IMG/VR virus record: IMGVR_UViG_3300025000_000143
Span: 1-51,276 of that record
Reading direction: 5' to 3' (one strand)
DNA: 51,276 nucleotides
Origin: a virus
Positions 7,056 through 15,120 of this stretch are shown in pieces. Below the pieces are notes generated by a model. That model searched no databases. It was not told the DNA's origin and worked only from the letters and a program-made list of their open reading frames with translations. The translations under genes and the position numbers were made by a program. The number at the start of each line of letters is the position of its first letter. Within the stretch, counting starts at the first letter, position 1.

Positions 7056-9163
7056 TGCATACCTCCCGGCTGCATCGGAGCGCCATCAGGAGGAGGAGGC
7101 ATTTCCTGCGGAGGCTGACCGCCACCCTGCATTTGCTGCGTTATCATCTGGAGTTGCTGGACGGCCTTCATAGCGATGCCCTTCCAGTGCTCTACTAGAC
7201 TCTGCTCTTCCTCCCCGGTCGGTTCGTCCCTCACGATCTTGCTCACGTTGGCAAGAGGAAACTTGCTCACGAGTGATTGCAGGAGCATTCGAGGGTCTAT
7301 GATCGTCTCTCCCTGCCGCATCGGGTCGGGGATGTTCATCATCGGCCCTATCGCACCGATCAGCTTGAGCGTGTTCTGCATCTCCTGGTCGGGATTCGGC
7401 GGAGACTGCTTCGACGGGTCTACCGAGACGGCAAACTGTATGCCCGGTTCAAGCAACTTCTCGAAGTTCACTAGCCCCTCCGGTTTCTCGACGCCCGGCT
7501 TCTCCACGCCGTTACGGAGCTGCTCGACTGTCACATCTCCGAACTGCCGCGCTCCGGTCGCATCCACGGATACATATTCACGCGCCCGCTCGATGAACTG
7601 CTGATCGAGTATGAGCACCTTGTATGCGAGCCTCGCAATGAACTTGCTGAACTCCTGCACGAACGTGCCTTGCCTGGTCTGCCCCTGCTGCGCGATTGTA
7701 TTGACCTCGTAGGCAGTGCGCTTCGTGGCTGAGGAACTGTTGCCTTGATACTCGGTTATGCCGATCCTTTCCAGCATGTGCGGCCTGGTGCTTGCGAGTG
7801 CCTGATACGCGTCCTGATGAACAGCCGGGTTGACTTCCCAGCCGGAGCTACCGAGTGCATCAGCCGTGAAGCCGACGACGATGTTCTCTACATTGGATTC
7901 GACTGACTGCTTGAACACCTGCCCCTCATCAGACTCAAGGAATGACGCCAGGCACTTGTAGATTTTCGGTGAATGGCTGCGCTGATACTCGATCATGGTG
8001 TATGCAAGATCGTGCGCACGCTGAATATCCGCCACCGCCGTCACATCCGAGTTGCCGTAAATCCCGCTATCCATGTTGGTTCGCTCGTTGACGTAGACCT
8101 CGAACGGATACGGATTGCCGGTCTTCGCAAAGTGTGGGTATGGCGTAGACTCGCAGAGCAGTTCCTTGCCAGTCTCGGTGCAGAAGATTATATGTAGAAA
8201 CTCTTCTACGCCGTCATTGTTCCTGTCGAGAAACATATAGCCGTCGAATATCTCAACAGTCAGAATATCGTCTGCCACGACCTGGACGGCTGAATCACTC
8301 GTACCTGCGTATTTGCCCTTCCTGACCTCGCCCTTCAAATCCTTGTTGTTGCGATAGGCCTTGTTGTTACGTACATCGTTCAATCTTGCATCTTTACGCC
8401 TGAACGCATACCGAGCATCGGAAAGATTCGGCATCGTGTGACCGGGATCTACAAAGAAATCAGCCGGCGAGAACCGCTCGATGAACGGATCGTCGTAGAT
8501 CGGCTCTTCTTCCGGCACTTCAGGCATCTCGTCCATGAACATCTCGGAGTCAGGCAAGGCGAGATTGGAGGGATAAGCAATCTCGCCCGCCTGGTCGGTA
8601 GCGAGGGATAGAGAACCCTCTGAGGACTCTGGTAAAGCCAAATCGGGAGTTGGTGCAACTTTCGAATTCTCAGAGTCGATCAACGCCTGTGGCCTCGAAC
8701 CATATTCAACGGTGTTCTGCCAGTCGATCTTCCAGCCGATTTCGACTACACCAAACCCGTGAACGCTGGCATCGTACCGAGCAGCATTACACACATCGTC
8801 AAACGATTTAGACTGCCACTGTGAGGTAAGGAGCGCGTTAACGTCATCGGCTATATTTTCGTACTGCTGGCGTCTGCCGTGAAGCGTGAACACCGTTTCG
8901 CCGCCTGTGACGATGGCCTGTTTCGCTCCGATGCAAGGGGCGACGTGATTGATCTGCATGAGTTCATCGGGCCGGTTATGCTGGATATCCCAGTATCTGC
9001 CGTCATTCATGGCCTGGTTGCGCTCGTGCGAGTCCGGGAAAGCCGCGTAGTCGTAATCGGTCTCAGAGAGTGCGACAGCCTGCCGGTGAGCCTCTTTCGC
9101 AGAGTCGATGCGCTGCTGGACTATCGCGCGTGTGTCGTCGGTTAGCTTGTATGATTTAGACAT
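7052..9163 (-). CDS. Portal protein (P22-size)
   Basis: 703 aa, close to the P22-like portal length. The N-terminal half includes NDGRYWDIQHNRPDELMQIN and FDDVCNAARYDASVHGFGVV, typical of large portals that form the dodecameric packaging ring. Long helical segments occupy the middle, and the C-terminus is Gln/Pro/Gly-rich (MQGGGQPPQEMPPPPDG), as in portal barrel tails. It lies two genes and a zinc ribbon downstream of the terminase and upstream of scaffold and coat. An AGAAGG ribosome-binding site precedes the ATG. Confidence 0.85.
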   Translation of the reverse strand: MSKSYKLTDDTRAIVQQRIDSAKEAHRQAVALSETDYDYAAFPDSHERNQAMNDGRYWDIQHNRPDELMQINHVAPCIGAKQAIVTGGETVFTLHGRRQQYENIADDVNALLTSQWQSKSFDDVCNAARYDASVHGFGVVEIGWKIDWQNTVEYGSRPQALIDSENSKVAPTPDLALPESSEGSLSLATDQAGEIAYPSNLALPDSEMFMDEMPEVPEEEPIYDDPFIERFSPADFFVDPGHTMPNLSDARYAFRRKDARLNDVRNNKAYRNNKDLKGEVRKGKYAGTSDSAVQVVADDILTVEIFDGYMFLDRNNDGVEEFLHIIFCTETGKELLCESTPYPHFAKTGNPYPFEVYVNERTNMDSGIYGNSDVTAVADIQRAHDLAYTMIEYQRSHSPKIYKCLASFLESDEGQVFKQSVESNVENIVVGFTADALGSSGWEVNPAVHQDAYQALASTRPHMLERIGITEYQGNSSSATKRTAYEVNTIAQQGQTRQGTFVQEFSKFIARLAYKVLILDQQFIERAREYVSVDATGARQFGDVTVEQLRNGVEKPGVEKPEGLVNFEKLLEPGIQFAVSVDPSKQSPPNPDQEMQNTLKLIGAIGPMMNIPDPMRQGETIIDPRMLLQSLVSKFPLANVSKIVRDEPTGEEEQSLVEHWKGIAMKAVQQLQMITQQMQGGGQPPQEMPPPPDGAPMQPGGMQ

Positions 9164-9167
9164 TTAT

Positions 9168-9494
9168 CTACCTTCTCAGTCCTGCAAGCGGCCTGCCCTG
9201 TTCGTCATATTCGGAAGAGTTCTTGAACCCGTTCATACTGTCAAGTCTTGCCCGCTTGCCCGGATAGGCATCAGGATCAAGCAGTTTTGCGCGTGATGCC
9301 TGGAACACACCTTCGACGCCCTGGGGATGGATGGCGAGTGATTGGTAGTGTGGTTGACGGATCATTGAGCATAGACAAGGATGCTCCGAACCCTCAACAT
9401 TCATCTGTTGGCAGAGCTGTTTGTCTCTCGACTCGTAGGAAACTTGACGCTCTTCGTGATGCCCACAGCCTGCACAAATGTAGTCATAGAACAT
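9168..9494 (-). CDS. FmdB-like zinc-ribbon protein
   Basis: 108 aa. It opens MFYDYICAGCGHHEE, close to the FmdB-family pattern (Y-x-C-x2-C-G), followed by a second Cys pair as HPCLC near residue 40, so one zinc ribbon is likely. The C-terminal half is basic and includes DEQGRPLAGLRR. Such proteins often lie between terminase and portal in phages; their role is unknown. Its start overlaps the preceding gene by 11 nt and an AAGAGG ribosome-binding site precedes the ATG. Confidence 0.65.
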   Translation of the reverse strand: MFYDYICAGCGHHEERQVSYESRDKQLCQQMNVEGSEHPCLCSMIRQPHYQSLAIHPQGVEGVFQASRAKLLDPDAYPGKRARLDSMNGFKNSSEYDEQGRPLAGLRR

Positions 9495-9918
9495 GTGACA
9501 AACCTCTTACTACTGCAAGACGATCTTCCACGCTCATACCAAGAAGCTCACTGGCGATCTTTACAGCTGGAATATCATCTTTTCTTGCAGCTTGACCAAG
9601 ACAATATTTTATATTTTCATCATCCACATTCTCATCATCAAGCACTATGTGGAGAATGCCGCCCACTCCATTACCAGGCTTATCATAGTATTTCTGGCAG
9701 CTCTGAATAAGGCTCTCAACAGCCGTTACGCTTTTAATCTCAACTATCCCGTGATCGGCCTCAATCACCAGCACCCGATTGTGCAAATCCAGTACCGCGT
9801 CTTGCGCCTGCCGGAGTTGGCCTGCGAGTATGCCGATGTTGGTCTCATGCGTCTTCAAAATCTGTGAGAACGATGGTTGCTGCTGTTCATCGAGTCGTAC
9901 TATCCTGCCTGATCCCAT
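9484..9918 (-). CDS. Hypothetical protein (144 aa)
   Basis: Helical N-terminus (ILKTHETNIGILAGQLRQAQDAV) consistent with a short coiled coil, then a mixed region with IVLDDENVDDENIKY and a helical C-terminus. No recognisable family. GAGGAG lies 7 nt upstream of the ATG. It is packed between a 261-aa protein and the zinc ribbon in the terminase-portal interval, so a packaging or head role is possible but not shown. Confidence 0.65.
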   Translation of the reverse strand: MGSGRIVRLDEQQQPSFSQILKTHETNIGILAGQLRQAQDAVLDLHNRVLVIEADHGIVEIKSVTAVESLIQSCQKYYDKPGNGVGGILHIVLDDENVDDENIKYCLGQAARKDDIPAVKIASELLGMSVEDRLAVVRGLSHVL

Positions 9919-9919
9919 G

Positions 9920-10705
9920 TCATTTCTCCTCGCTTAGGAAAGTCGATCGTTGTATTTGCAGTGTAGTTAATATACTATCTGCAGCATCATACAAGGCATC
10001 TGCTCTGTTGAGTCTGGTTTTCATCTCGTTTAGGCTGTCGTCTGTCGCTACCCTAAGCCTAGACAGATCAGATGATAGAGTTCTGTCTAATTGAGCAATG
10101 CGCTTGCGATCAGCTGCGCGTTCCTGCTCACAAATATCTATCTTCCTGGTGAGCTTGGAAAGTAGATTCTTGTCGACTTCCACAGTTGAGCGTTGCGGGC
10201 GAATGGCTTGTGAATCTGCGTCAATGACTGCCTTCATCAGAATCCTCAGCCCGTCTGCGGCATCGGTGTTGCTGCTCTCGAGTGTGATTTGACCCGGGAA
10301 CAACTTAGGTATATTCCCCATGCCGTATCCTATGATTTGTCCATAGTGTTTCGCGTCCAGCATTTCCACCGCAAACCCAGGCCACTCACTACAAACCCTG
10401 CACAGAGGCCCGTCCGGATTATTGAGCCTGACATATACTCCTGCACGTAAGGTCTCAGGTGCGAGCCCCTTTTGTTTTACGCATTCAGAGCCCGTCTTTC
10501 CTCGCCTCCAGAGTACGATTTTGCTGGAGACAACATTGTCCATCTGAATGCGGATATCACCTTGCTGAATCGGGAGCGGAGAAATTGTGCAATAAGGCTC
10601 TCCTTTGGGGAAAATATCACGTACCTCGCAAATCACGTTGTTTGCAAAAACCTCATACAATACCTCGTCGCCTACTCTGATTTCGACGCCATTTCGATCT
10701 TTCAT
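9920..10705 (-). CDS. Hypothetical coiled-coil protein (261 aa)
   Basis: The N-terminal 60 residues look like a small beta-barrel (KDRNGVEIRVGDEVLYEV, KOW/SH3-like in rhythm). Residues about 170-255 are a predicted coiled coil with heptad-like Leu/Ile spacing (LTRKIDICEQERAADRKRI, LDRTLSSDLSRLRV). GGAGGAG precedes the ATG. It lies directly downstream of TerL. No family is recognised; it may be packaging-associated. Confidence 0.65.
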   Translation of the reverse strand: MKDRNGVEIRVGDEVLYEVFANNVICEVRDIFPKGEPYCTISPLPIQQGDIRIQMDNVVSSKIVLWRRGKTGSECVKQKGLAPETLRAGVYVRLNNPDGPLCRVCSEWPGFAVEMLDAKHYGQIIGYGMGNIPKLFPGQITLESSNTDAADGLRILMKAVIDADSQAIRPQRSTVEVDKNLLSKLTRKIDICEQERAADRKRIAQLDRTLSSDLSRLRVATDDSLNEMKTRLNRADALYDAADSILTTLQIQRSTFLSEEK

Positions 10706-10717
10706 ATTCTTCTCCTC

Positions 10718-12082
10718 CTACCATTTGCGCTTTGCTCGTCGCTGTTTCTCCTGCCAGGCAACCGAGAACAAACCGATTGGTGGTTCAGGCACACGCGCAG
10801 CTTGTGGTCTGCTCATCATGCCGTACCGTATAGCCTCGGGCATGTGCGTCAGCTCGTGCGGTTCGTCGGCCACGTCTTCAGGGTTGCGCTCGTCCTTCGT
10901 TATGCTGGAGAGCGTCCGTATAGCCGTCTTGCAGTTGTCGAATATCCTGAACTGAGCCGTCTTGATGACGCCGTTATCGGTCGGCTGCTCGTACACGCTC
11001 AGATACTCACGCAGATGACGCCAACCAGGTATACGCCGATTGTCCGCACGTATGATCGTACGCAAGCCAGCATTGATGAGCGTTTCGACTTCTGGCACTC
11101 CGGAATCTTTGTTGCGATTCCAGAGGTCAGGAGCAGATGATATATATTCGATCTTGTCACCATTGTTGACGTGGAGTATCCGTTTAGCCGCTTGTTTGAG
11201 AGTCAGCCCAGGCTCGTATAACTCCTTGTAGAGGTACACAATGCCCTCTGTGTCGACTGTAAACCATGGAACGGCCAACATATCGAAACCATAATCAAGC
11301 GCAGAGAATCGCCTCCAGTGGTCAGGGATCTCAAATGCTTTGACCACATGGATATCGCGCCTGAACTCCTCGTAGTACACACCACCAGGCAATCCGTATT
11401 CACCGAGTCCAACCACCTTGAACCGCTCAGGGTTCGAGAACTCGAGGTCAGCTATCTTCTTGCGGTCTTGCTCGTCAAGCCATTCGTTGCACTTGTAGGT
11501 AGTGGTTAGCGTGAAAGTGTCAGGGCACTCGTTGTCGAAAAATCTTGTCTTTGTCCAATGGCTGTCAATCCACGGGTTAAAAGTCAGCGTTATCTGTTTC
11601 CATAACCCATCTGGCATCTCGCCTCTGATAGACTCATCGAGCGTGTCAAACTCGGTTTCGTCGTCCAGTTCAAAACATTCTTCAATCCACACCCAACACA
11701 AAACGCCAACTGATACAGTCATGGACGTAAGCTTTAGCGGATCATCGAAGCCACGAAACAAAATGCGCTGTCCTGTTGGCTTATATACGCATTCCATGGG
11801 ACTTACTTTGAAATCCCATAGATGATAAACATGTGCCCGCTGAGCCGCCCACTTGAGCTGTGCGAAAGTCGAGTCTTTGTGCGTATTGCCGGTTTTGCGA
11901 ACAACCAGCACGTTAGCCTTTGGATGCTTCATCACGTTGATGATGTACCAGAGAGCAGTTGTAGCCGACTTCTTGCTACCTCGACCACCCTTGACGACTC
12001 TGTACCGGTTGCGAGAGTGCCAGAAGGACGCATAGCCCTTGCCAACTATATCAGGGAGATTGACTCTAACTTGTTGACTCAT
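10718..12082 (-). CDS. terL: Terminase large subunit (PBSX/Terminase_3 type)
   Basis: 454 aa from the ATG giving MSQQVRVNLPDIVGKG. A TTG- or ATG-extended frame 15-16 codons upstream exists but family proteins start near this point. Walker A is GGRGSKKS (residues 32-39), the variant typical of PBSX-type terminases, and Walker B lies around residues 126-136 (LCWVWIEE). The C-terminal half has the nuclease-domain opening SALDYGFD. The enzyme cuts concatemers and powers packaging into the portal. It overlaps terS by 17 nt, so translation is probably coupled. Confidence 0.93.
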   Translation of the reverse strand: MSQQVRVNLPDIVGKGYASFWHSRNRYRVVKGGRGSKKSATTALWYIINVMKHPKANVLVVRKTGNTHKDSTFAQLKWAAQRAHVYHLWDFKVSPMECVYKPTGQRILFRGFDDPLKLTSMTVSVGVLCWVWIEECFELDDETEFDTLDESIRGEMPDGLWKQITLTFNPWIDSHWTKTRFFDNECPDTFTLTTTYKCNEWLDEQDRKKIADLEFSNPERFKVVGLGEYGLPGGVYYEEFRRDIHVVKAFEIPDHWRRFSALDYGFDMLAVPWFTVDTEGIVYLYKELYEPGLTLKQAAKRILHVNNGDKIEYISSAPDLWNRNKDSGVPEVETLINAGLRTIIRADNRRIPGWRHLREYLSVYEQPTDNGVIKTAQFRIFDNCKTAIRTLSSITKDERNPEDVADEPHELTHMPEAIRYGMMSRPQAARVPEPPIGLFSVAWQEKQRRAKRKW

Positions 12083-12596
12083 CTTCCAACACATTCTCAC
12101 CAGCGAAGGTAACAGCCATCGAACCATCAACCTTCAGCTTGTCGGTGAATAGTTGCAAGTGTTTGCCGATCAACTCAAATGCCCTATTTGCGCCTGTGCT
12201 GTCGAAAGTCCACACCGAAGCCTCGACAACCTGGCCGGTTTCGTCCTCGACTTCTTGCGTCGCCTGCTTCATACATTTATCAACCTTGTCGAACACCATC
12301 ACGGGCTTTTTCTGGAGGCATCGCTCAGCGACTTCCTGGAGGCCGGTGAGGACGTAATCGGCGGTGATCTCGGTACGAGCAGAGCGTTCTTGGAGCTTTT
12401 CCTCTATTGCGCGAGAGATAATAGGATTTCTTAGAAGTTGGCAGGATGACACTTCAGCAACTTTATCGTTCTTACATTTATATCCAGCCCGCTTATACGC
12501 TTGTGTCGCGTTCATGTCGATCAAATATTCATCAATGAACGCCTGCTGTCTGTCTGTCACGTCAATCACCACCCTATCAATGCACTCGCACGTCAT
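12066..12596 (-). CDS. terS: Terminase small subunit (Terminase_2 type)
   Basis: 176 aa. The segment RQQAFIDEYLIDMNATQAYK followed by RAGYK is the signature of Terminase_2 small subunits, with an HTH that binds the pac or cos site. The C-terminal half is helical and then polar, suited to oligomerisation. The start is uncertain: besides the first ATG, GTG codons 9 and 12 codons downstream have AGGG or similar upstream. It overlaps terL and is the first gene of the late packaging operon; a plus-strand operon faces away from it across about 310 nt. Confidence 0.88.
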   Translation of the reverse strand: MTCECIDRVVIDVTDRQQAFIDEYLIDMNATQAYKRAGYKCKNDKVAEVSSCQLLRNPIISRAIEEKLQERSARTEITADYVLTGLQEVAERCLQKKPVMVFDKVDKCMKQATQEVEDETGQVVEASVWTFDSTGANRAFELIGKHLQLFTDKLKVDGSMAVTFAGENVLEDESTS

Positions 12597-12796
12597 TCAA
12601 TGCCGTTTCTCGTTCATCCTCGTGCGTCTGTTGTGCTATTCGTCACAGTCCAGCCGACCTCCACTAATGCCTCTCCACAGATTGAAAAGGCAGGGCCAGG
12701 CTGTTCAGAGTTACGGCTTTTCGGGAGCTACCCTAGACCCTGCAATGTGGTTTTTACGCTCGACAAAAAATAATTTGCCTATTTTCAAAATAAATG
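12597..12796. other. Intergenic stretch between terS and the divergent operon
   Basis: Upstream of terS on the minus strand and upstream of the plus-strand accessory promoter. I see AT-rich runs (about 12755-12795) and no convincing gene. The late promoter for the packaging genes and possibly the packaging site may lie here, but no clean sigma70 match is visible on the minus strand, which fits control by the late regulator encoded near 15.6 kb. Confidence 0.4.
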
Positions 12797-12824
12797 TTGA
12801 CATCCTGTGTCACGGTGGTATAAT
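12797..12824 (+). promoter_or_regulatory. Consensus sigma70 promoter of the accessory operon
   Basis: A perfect TTGACA (12797-12802) and perfect TATAAT (12819-12824) are separated by 16 nt, pointing into the plus-strand genes starting at 12907. This is one of the two strongest promoter matches in the window; the other starts the acyltransferase operon. Confidence 0.85.
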
Positions 12825-12829
12825 AGCAG

Positions 12830-12854
12830 TGTCGGACAATAAGACAAGCCGACA
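12830..12854. promoter_or_regulatory. Inverted-repeat operator candidate
   Basis: TGTCGG (12830-12835) and CCGACA (12849-12854) are exact inverted repeats with a 13-nt spacer, beginning just downstream of the -10 box. They are well placed for a repressor that blocks the operon, such as one of the two DNA-binding proteins it encodes. Inference from position and symmetry. Confidence 0.45.
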
Positions 12855-12906
12855 ATGGCACAAACCATAAGACCCGACCGAAAGGCGGGCTGGTGAGGAG
12901 ACCAAC

Positions 12907-13296
12907 ATGAATTACAGAATCAATACGAAATCAGCGCAGGATTACGACGGAGATTTTGTACTTTCGCAGGCTCAGTATGACGCCCTAATGAGCAACACAA
13001 AAATGATGGGCAATGATGAATACTCATTTGTCGAGACGACAGACGAAGCGACCTCCGACTCCTGCGATTGGGATTATAGAGAGTTTTTCAACCTCGACGA
13101 GAACGACGAACCTAGAGAAATCACAGCCGAGATGACAACCGCCGCCGAAAAGCGAGTATCCGCGATATTCCCGAACGATCCCGAAGCCGTTGACATTTGC
13201 ATGAACATCGACGGCGCAACCGCCGAACATTTTGACTGGCTGTTAACTGCACCAGAAGCCGACATCATCAACTGGGTTGCAGACTGCCGCAGATAA
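12907..13296 (+). CDS. Small acidic protein, first gene of accessory operon
   Basis: 129 aa, markedly acidic (DENDEPREITAEM; many Asp and Glu) with no recognised domain. A GGTGAGGAG ribosome-binding site lies upstream of the ATG. It is the first gene after a consensus promoter in an operon opposite to the late genes and ending in two DNA-binding proteins. Small acidic proteins in that setting are often anti-defence proteins, so an anti-CRISPR or anti-restriction role is possible. No homologue is recognised. Confidence 0.7.
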   Translation: MNYRINTKSAQDYDGDFVLSQAQYDALMSNTKMMGNDEYSFVETTDEATSDSCDWDYREFFNLDENDEPREITAEMTTAAEKRVSAIFPNDPEAVDICMNIDGATAEHFDWLLTAPEADIINWVADCRR

Positions 13297-13355
13297 TCAA
13301 CCAGCACAAATACAAATACCACCGGCATAGCCGAGAGAGTAAGGAGAGCGATACA

Positions 13356-13691
13356 ATGAAAACGCAATGGATGGATTTAGAAACATATTACGGACAGCAC
13401 GAGTACAACGAGGGCGACCTAGTTTTTATCATCGAAGTTACTGAACGAGGTAACTCCACTTTTGTCGGGCAGGCTGATCCAGGCCATAAAAATATGAGTG
13501 GTGAACCGGTTCTCGATGGTTGGTTGGGCTCTACCAACAACGTTAACAAAACGGCCTACGGAATGGGCGAAATACTGCATATAAGCACCAACTGTAGGCT
13601 CTACCTGGGAGACCGTGCACAGGTACGACCCTTGGCCGACACAGATCAGCGCGTGATAGATATATGCAAAAAGCGTGGAGTGACGATCTAA
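13356..13691 (+). CDS. Small hypothetical protein, second gene of accessory operon
   Basis: 111 aa with a mixed alpha/beta character (QHEYNEGDLVFIIEVTERGN in the first half) and a C-terminal helix ending KKRGVTI. No family is recognised. An AAGGAGAG ribosome-binding site precedes the ATG, 59 nt after the previous gene. Followed by a GC-rich hairpin and a DNA-binding gene. Possible anti-defence or host-takeover protein by context only. Confidence 0.7.
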   Translation: MKTQWMDLETYYGQHEYNEGDLVFIIEVTERGNSTFVGQADPGHKNMSGEPVLDGWLGSTNNVNKTAYGMGEILHISTNCRLYLGDRAQVRPLADTDQRVIDICKKRGVTI

Positions 13692-13705
13692 ATGCCGGCC
13701 TGCCG

Positions 13706-13723
13706 GGGCGGAGCAGTCCGCCC
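13706..13723 (+). repeat. Intercistronic GC-rich hairpin
   Basis: GGGCGGA (13706-13712), loop GCAG, TCCGCCC (13717-13723): a perfect 7-bp stem in the gap before the HTH gene. There is no T-run, so it is not a simple terminator. It could stabilise the upstream mRNA, partly terminate transcription, or be bound by a regulator to lower expression of the downstream genes. Confidence 0.5.
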
Positions 13724-13759
13724 GTCCTCGAAAAGAGGAGAGATTGAAAGGAAGCCGCC

Positions 13760-14023
13760 GTGTCTAAACTATCGGAAATAATTAAGCGCAGGCGTTTAGA
13801 ATTAGGGTGGACACAGGAATACGCTGCGTCCAAAATAGGCCGGGGGGTCAGCGCGTATAGTCGATTAGAGGAGGGGAAAACCACTCCGCGACAAACTACT
13901 CTCATCATGATAGCAAACGCATTCGGGATAAACGCTGAAGCCCTAATCCGCGCCTCATTAGCCATGCCGGAGGATGTAGACGCAACTGACGATTGCAGAA
14001 ATCAGGAGAATCACAATGCCTAA
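13760..14023 (+). CDS. XRE-family HTH regulator (Aca-like position)
   Basis: 87 aa starting at GTG with AAGGA upstream. The HTH is clear: IIKRRRLELGWTQEYAASK, then VSAYSRLEEGKTTP, the recognition helix and following turn of Cro/CI-type regulators. It is the third gene of the accessory operon and overlaps the next gene by 8 nt. A small HTH protein at the end of an operon of small unknown genes is the hallmark of anti-CRISPR-associated (aca) regulators, which repress their own promoter; the 12830-12854 inverted repeat is a candidate target. Confidence 0.8.
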   Translation: MSKLSEIIKRRRLELGWTQEYAASKIGRGVSAYSRLEEGKTTPRQTTLIMIANAFGINAEALIRASLAMPEDVDATDDCRNQENHNA

Positions 14024-14423
14024 AATCACCATCCGAATCCACGACGATCTAGTGCGCCAGGTGTCAGCGCGTGACGCCAACGTATCCGAGTCGATCCGCG
14101 AGGCGCTATCGAGATACTACTACATGCTCAACATAGCACGATCAGAGATCCGCGACACGTTCACCACGGATGAGTTATCGTTACTCTGCGACATCTGCAA
14201 CGGTACCATATTCGAGCCGCACAGCCTCAACGCTCTGGGTCAGTCCGCACTGGACGCAGAGGATGACTATTTCGAGCGTTGGAACGTAGACCGCCAGGAG
14301 CTTCATGTGAAACTCGACCGGCTGGAACTGCTCCAGGATGCCGCGCTTGTCGACGCTATCGAGCGATACTGGCAAGCGTCGGGTACAGGCATGAGCATCG
14401 ATGTTGCAAAATTGTTGTACTAG
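14016..14423 (+). CDS. Ribbon-helix-helix DNA-binding protein
   Basis: 135 aa. The N-terminal 45 residues fit an RHH/CopG fold: beta strand KITIRIHDDLV, helix QVSARDANVS, then SESIREALSRYYYML, the second helix. The rest is helical, acidic and unique, including a DICNGTIFEPHSLNALGQSA segment. It overlaps the HTH gene by 8 nt and is the last recognisable gene before a large inverted repeat. It could be a second autoregulator or an effector that uses RHH dimerisation. Confidence 0.75.
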   Translation: MPKITIRIHDDLVRQVSARDANVSESIREALSRYYYMLNIARSEIRDTFTTDELSLLCDICNGTIFEPHSLNALGQSALDAEDDYFERWNVDRQELHVKLDRLELLQDAALVDAIERYWQASGTGMSIDVAKLLY

Positions 14424-14436
14424 ACCTCCAGAGGAT

Positions 14437-14485
14437 GGGCTGAGCAAGTCGGGAAAAGGAGAAGCAACCCGTGCTTGCTCAGCCC
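14437..14485 (+). repeat. 12-bp perfect inverted repeat with structured loop
   Basis: GGGCTGAGCAAG (14437-14448) and CTTGCTCAGCCC (14474-14485) are exact inverted copies. Inside, CGGG/CCCG (14450-14453 and 14468-14471) can extend the stem, leaving a loop containing AAAAGGAGA, a ribosome-binding-site-like run. No T-run follows, so it is not a classic terminator. It sits between the accessory operon and a convergent gene and precedes a 15-codon frame with a strong ribosome-binding site. Confidence 0.6.
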
Positions 14486-14501
14486 CGGTGGAAGGAAGGA
14501 A

Positions 14502-14549
14502 ATGAACGTCCACACCGTAGCATGTGGGAGCATGGGGTACGACTGGTGA
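14502..14549 (+). CDS. Possible 15-aa peptide with strong ribosome-binding site
   Basis: ATG-started frame of 15 codons (MNVHTVACGSMGYDW) preceded by GGAAGGAAGG. It follows a large inverted repeat and precedes the convergent operon. It could be a leader peptide or a chance start; the excellent ribosome-binding site is the only support. Confidence 0.3.
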   Translation: MNVHTVACGSMGYDW

Positions 14550-14627
14550 GGGTAAGTGCTTTGCAGCAATCCAGGATGAACCCTGCTTTCCCCTCAATTT
14601 TCTTTGACGTCTCTCGTATTCGCCAAA
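14550..14627. other. Convergent intergenic gap
   Basis: Gap between the end of the plus-strand operon and the convergent minus-strand gene. It holds weak GCAG/CTGC and AGGGT/ACCCT pairings followed by TTTCCCC and TTTTCTTT, perhaps a weak terminator for the plus-strand operon. Nothing else seen. Confidence 0.35.
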
Positions 14628-14846
14628 TTATTCAACAGGTGTGAAGTCCACGTAGTATTGACCGCCAACCTCAAACTGCTCGATTGCAGATTCGTTGATT
14701 GTGGATAGATGTATACTGCCCGCAGGGGTATACTTGTAGAATGAATCATTCTCAGCACTACCGCCAACTACAGGATAAAGCACAACTTCCCCGCCTTCGG
14801 TCGTTGGTTCAACTCTATCAACATAAAACTTTGCTCTAACTTTCAT
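14628..14846 (-). CDS. Small conserved-type phage protein (72 aa)
   Basis: Compact beta-rich protein beginning MKVRAKFYVDRVEPTTEGG and ending QYYVDFTPVE. I recall similar short proteins with the same opening and the same YYVDFTP ending in many unrelated phages, with no known function. AAAGGA precedes the ATG at good spacing. It is convergent to the accessory operon. Confidence 0.75.
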   Translation of the reverse strand: MKVRAKFYVDRVEPTTEGGEVVLYPVVGGSAENDSFYKYTPAGSIHLSTINESAIEQFEVGGQYYVDFTPVE

Positions 14847-14873
14847 GATTAGTATCCTTTCTGCAAACTGAAC

Positions 14874-15104
14874 TTATCGCCTCCGAACATAATGCCCGGC
14901 GTTGTGCTTTGTGGTGTGAGTTAAACTGTCTTGATATGTGTCATACCAGCCGGATGACTCTTGACTGTTGAGATGTCTGACTGGATTCCCACGCTGGTGA
15001 TGACTCCCTGCTTTGCCCGCCTCATCAACTACCGACAATGCTGCTGACAGGATGTAGTCAGGTAAACATTGATTTGATATGATCAGCAATTCAGCGATCA
15101 GCAT
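14874..15104 (-). CDS. Uncertain small protein (76 aa)
   Basis: An ATG frame with AAGGGTG 5-6 nt upstream. The C-terminal half (NSQESSGWYDTYQDSL, then HNAGHYVRRR) looks protein-like; the N-terminal half less so. It lies just downstream (on the minus strand) of a strongly structured segment and could share that transcript. No family recognised. It may be a real small gene or a chance frame. Confidence 0.4.
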   Translation of the reverse strand: MLIAELLIISNQCLPDYILSAALSVVDEAGKAGSHHQRGNPVRHLNSQESSGWYDTYQDSLTHTTKHNAGHYVRRR

Positions 15105-15120
15105 GTATCACCCTTGAGTT

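Noticed and set aside
12083-12130. Extended terminase start (TTG or ATG upstream)
   Set aside because: Adds residues unlike TerL family starts and lengthens overlap with terS; MSQQVRV matches the family.
14437-14485. Rho-independent terminator
   Set aside because: No T-run follows either arm; described as a structured repeat instead.
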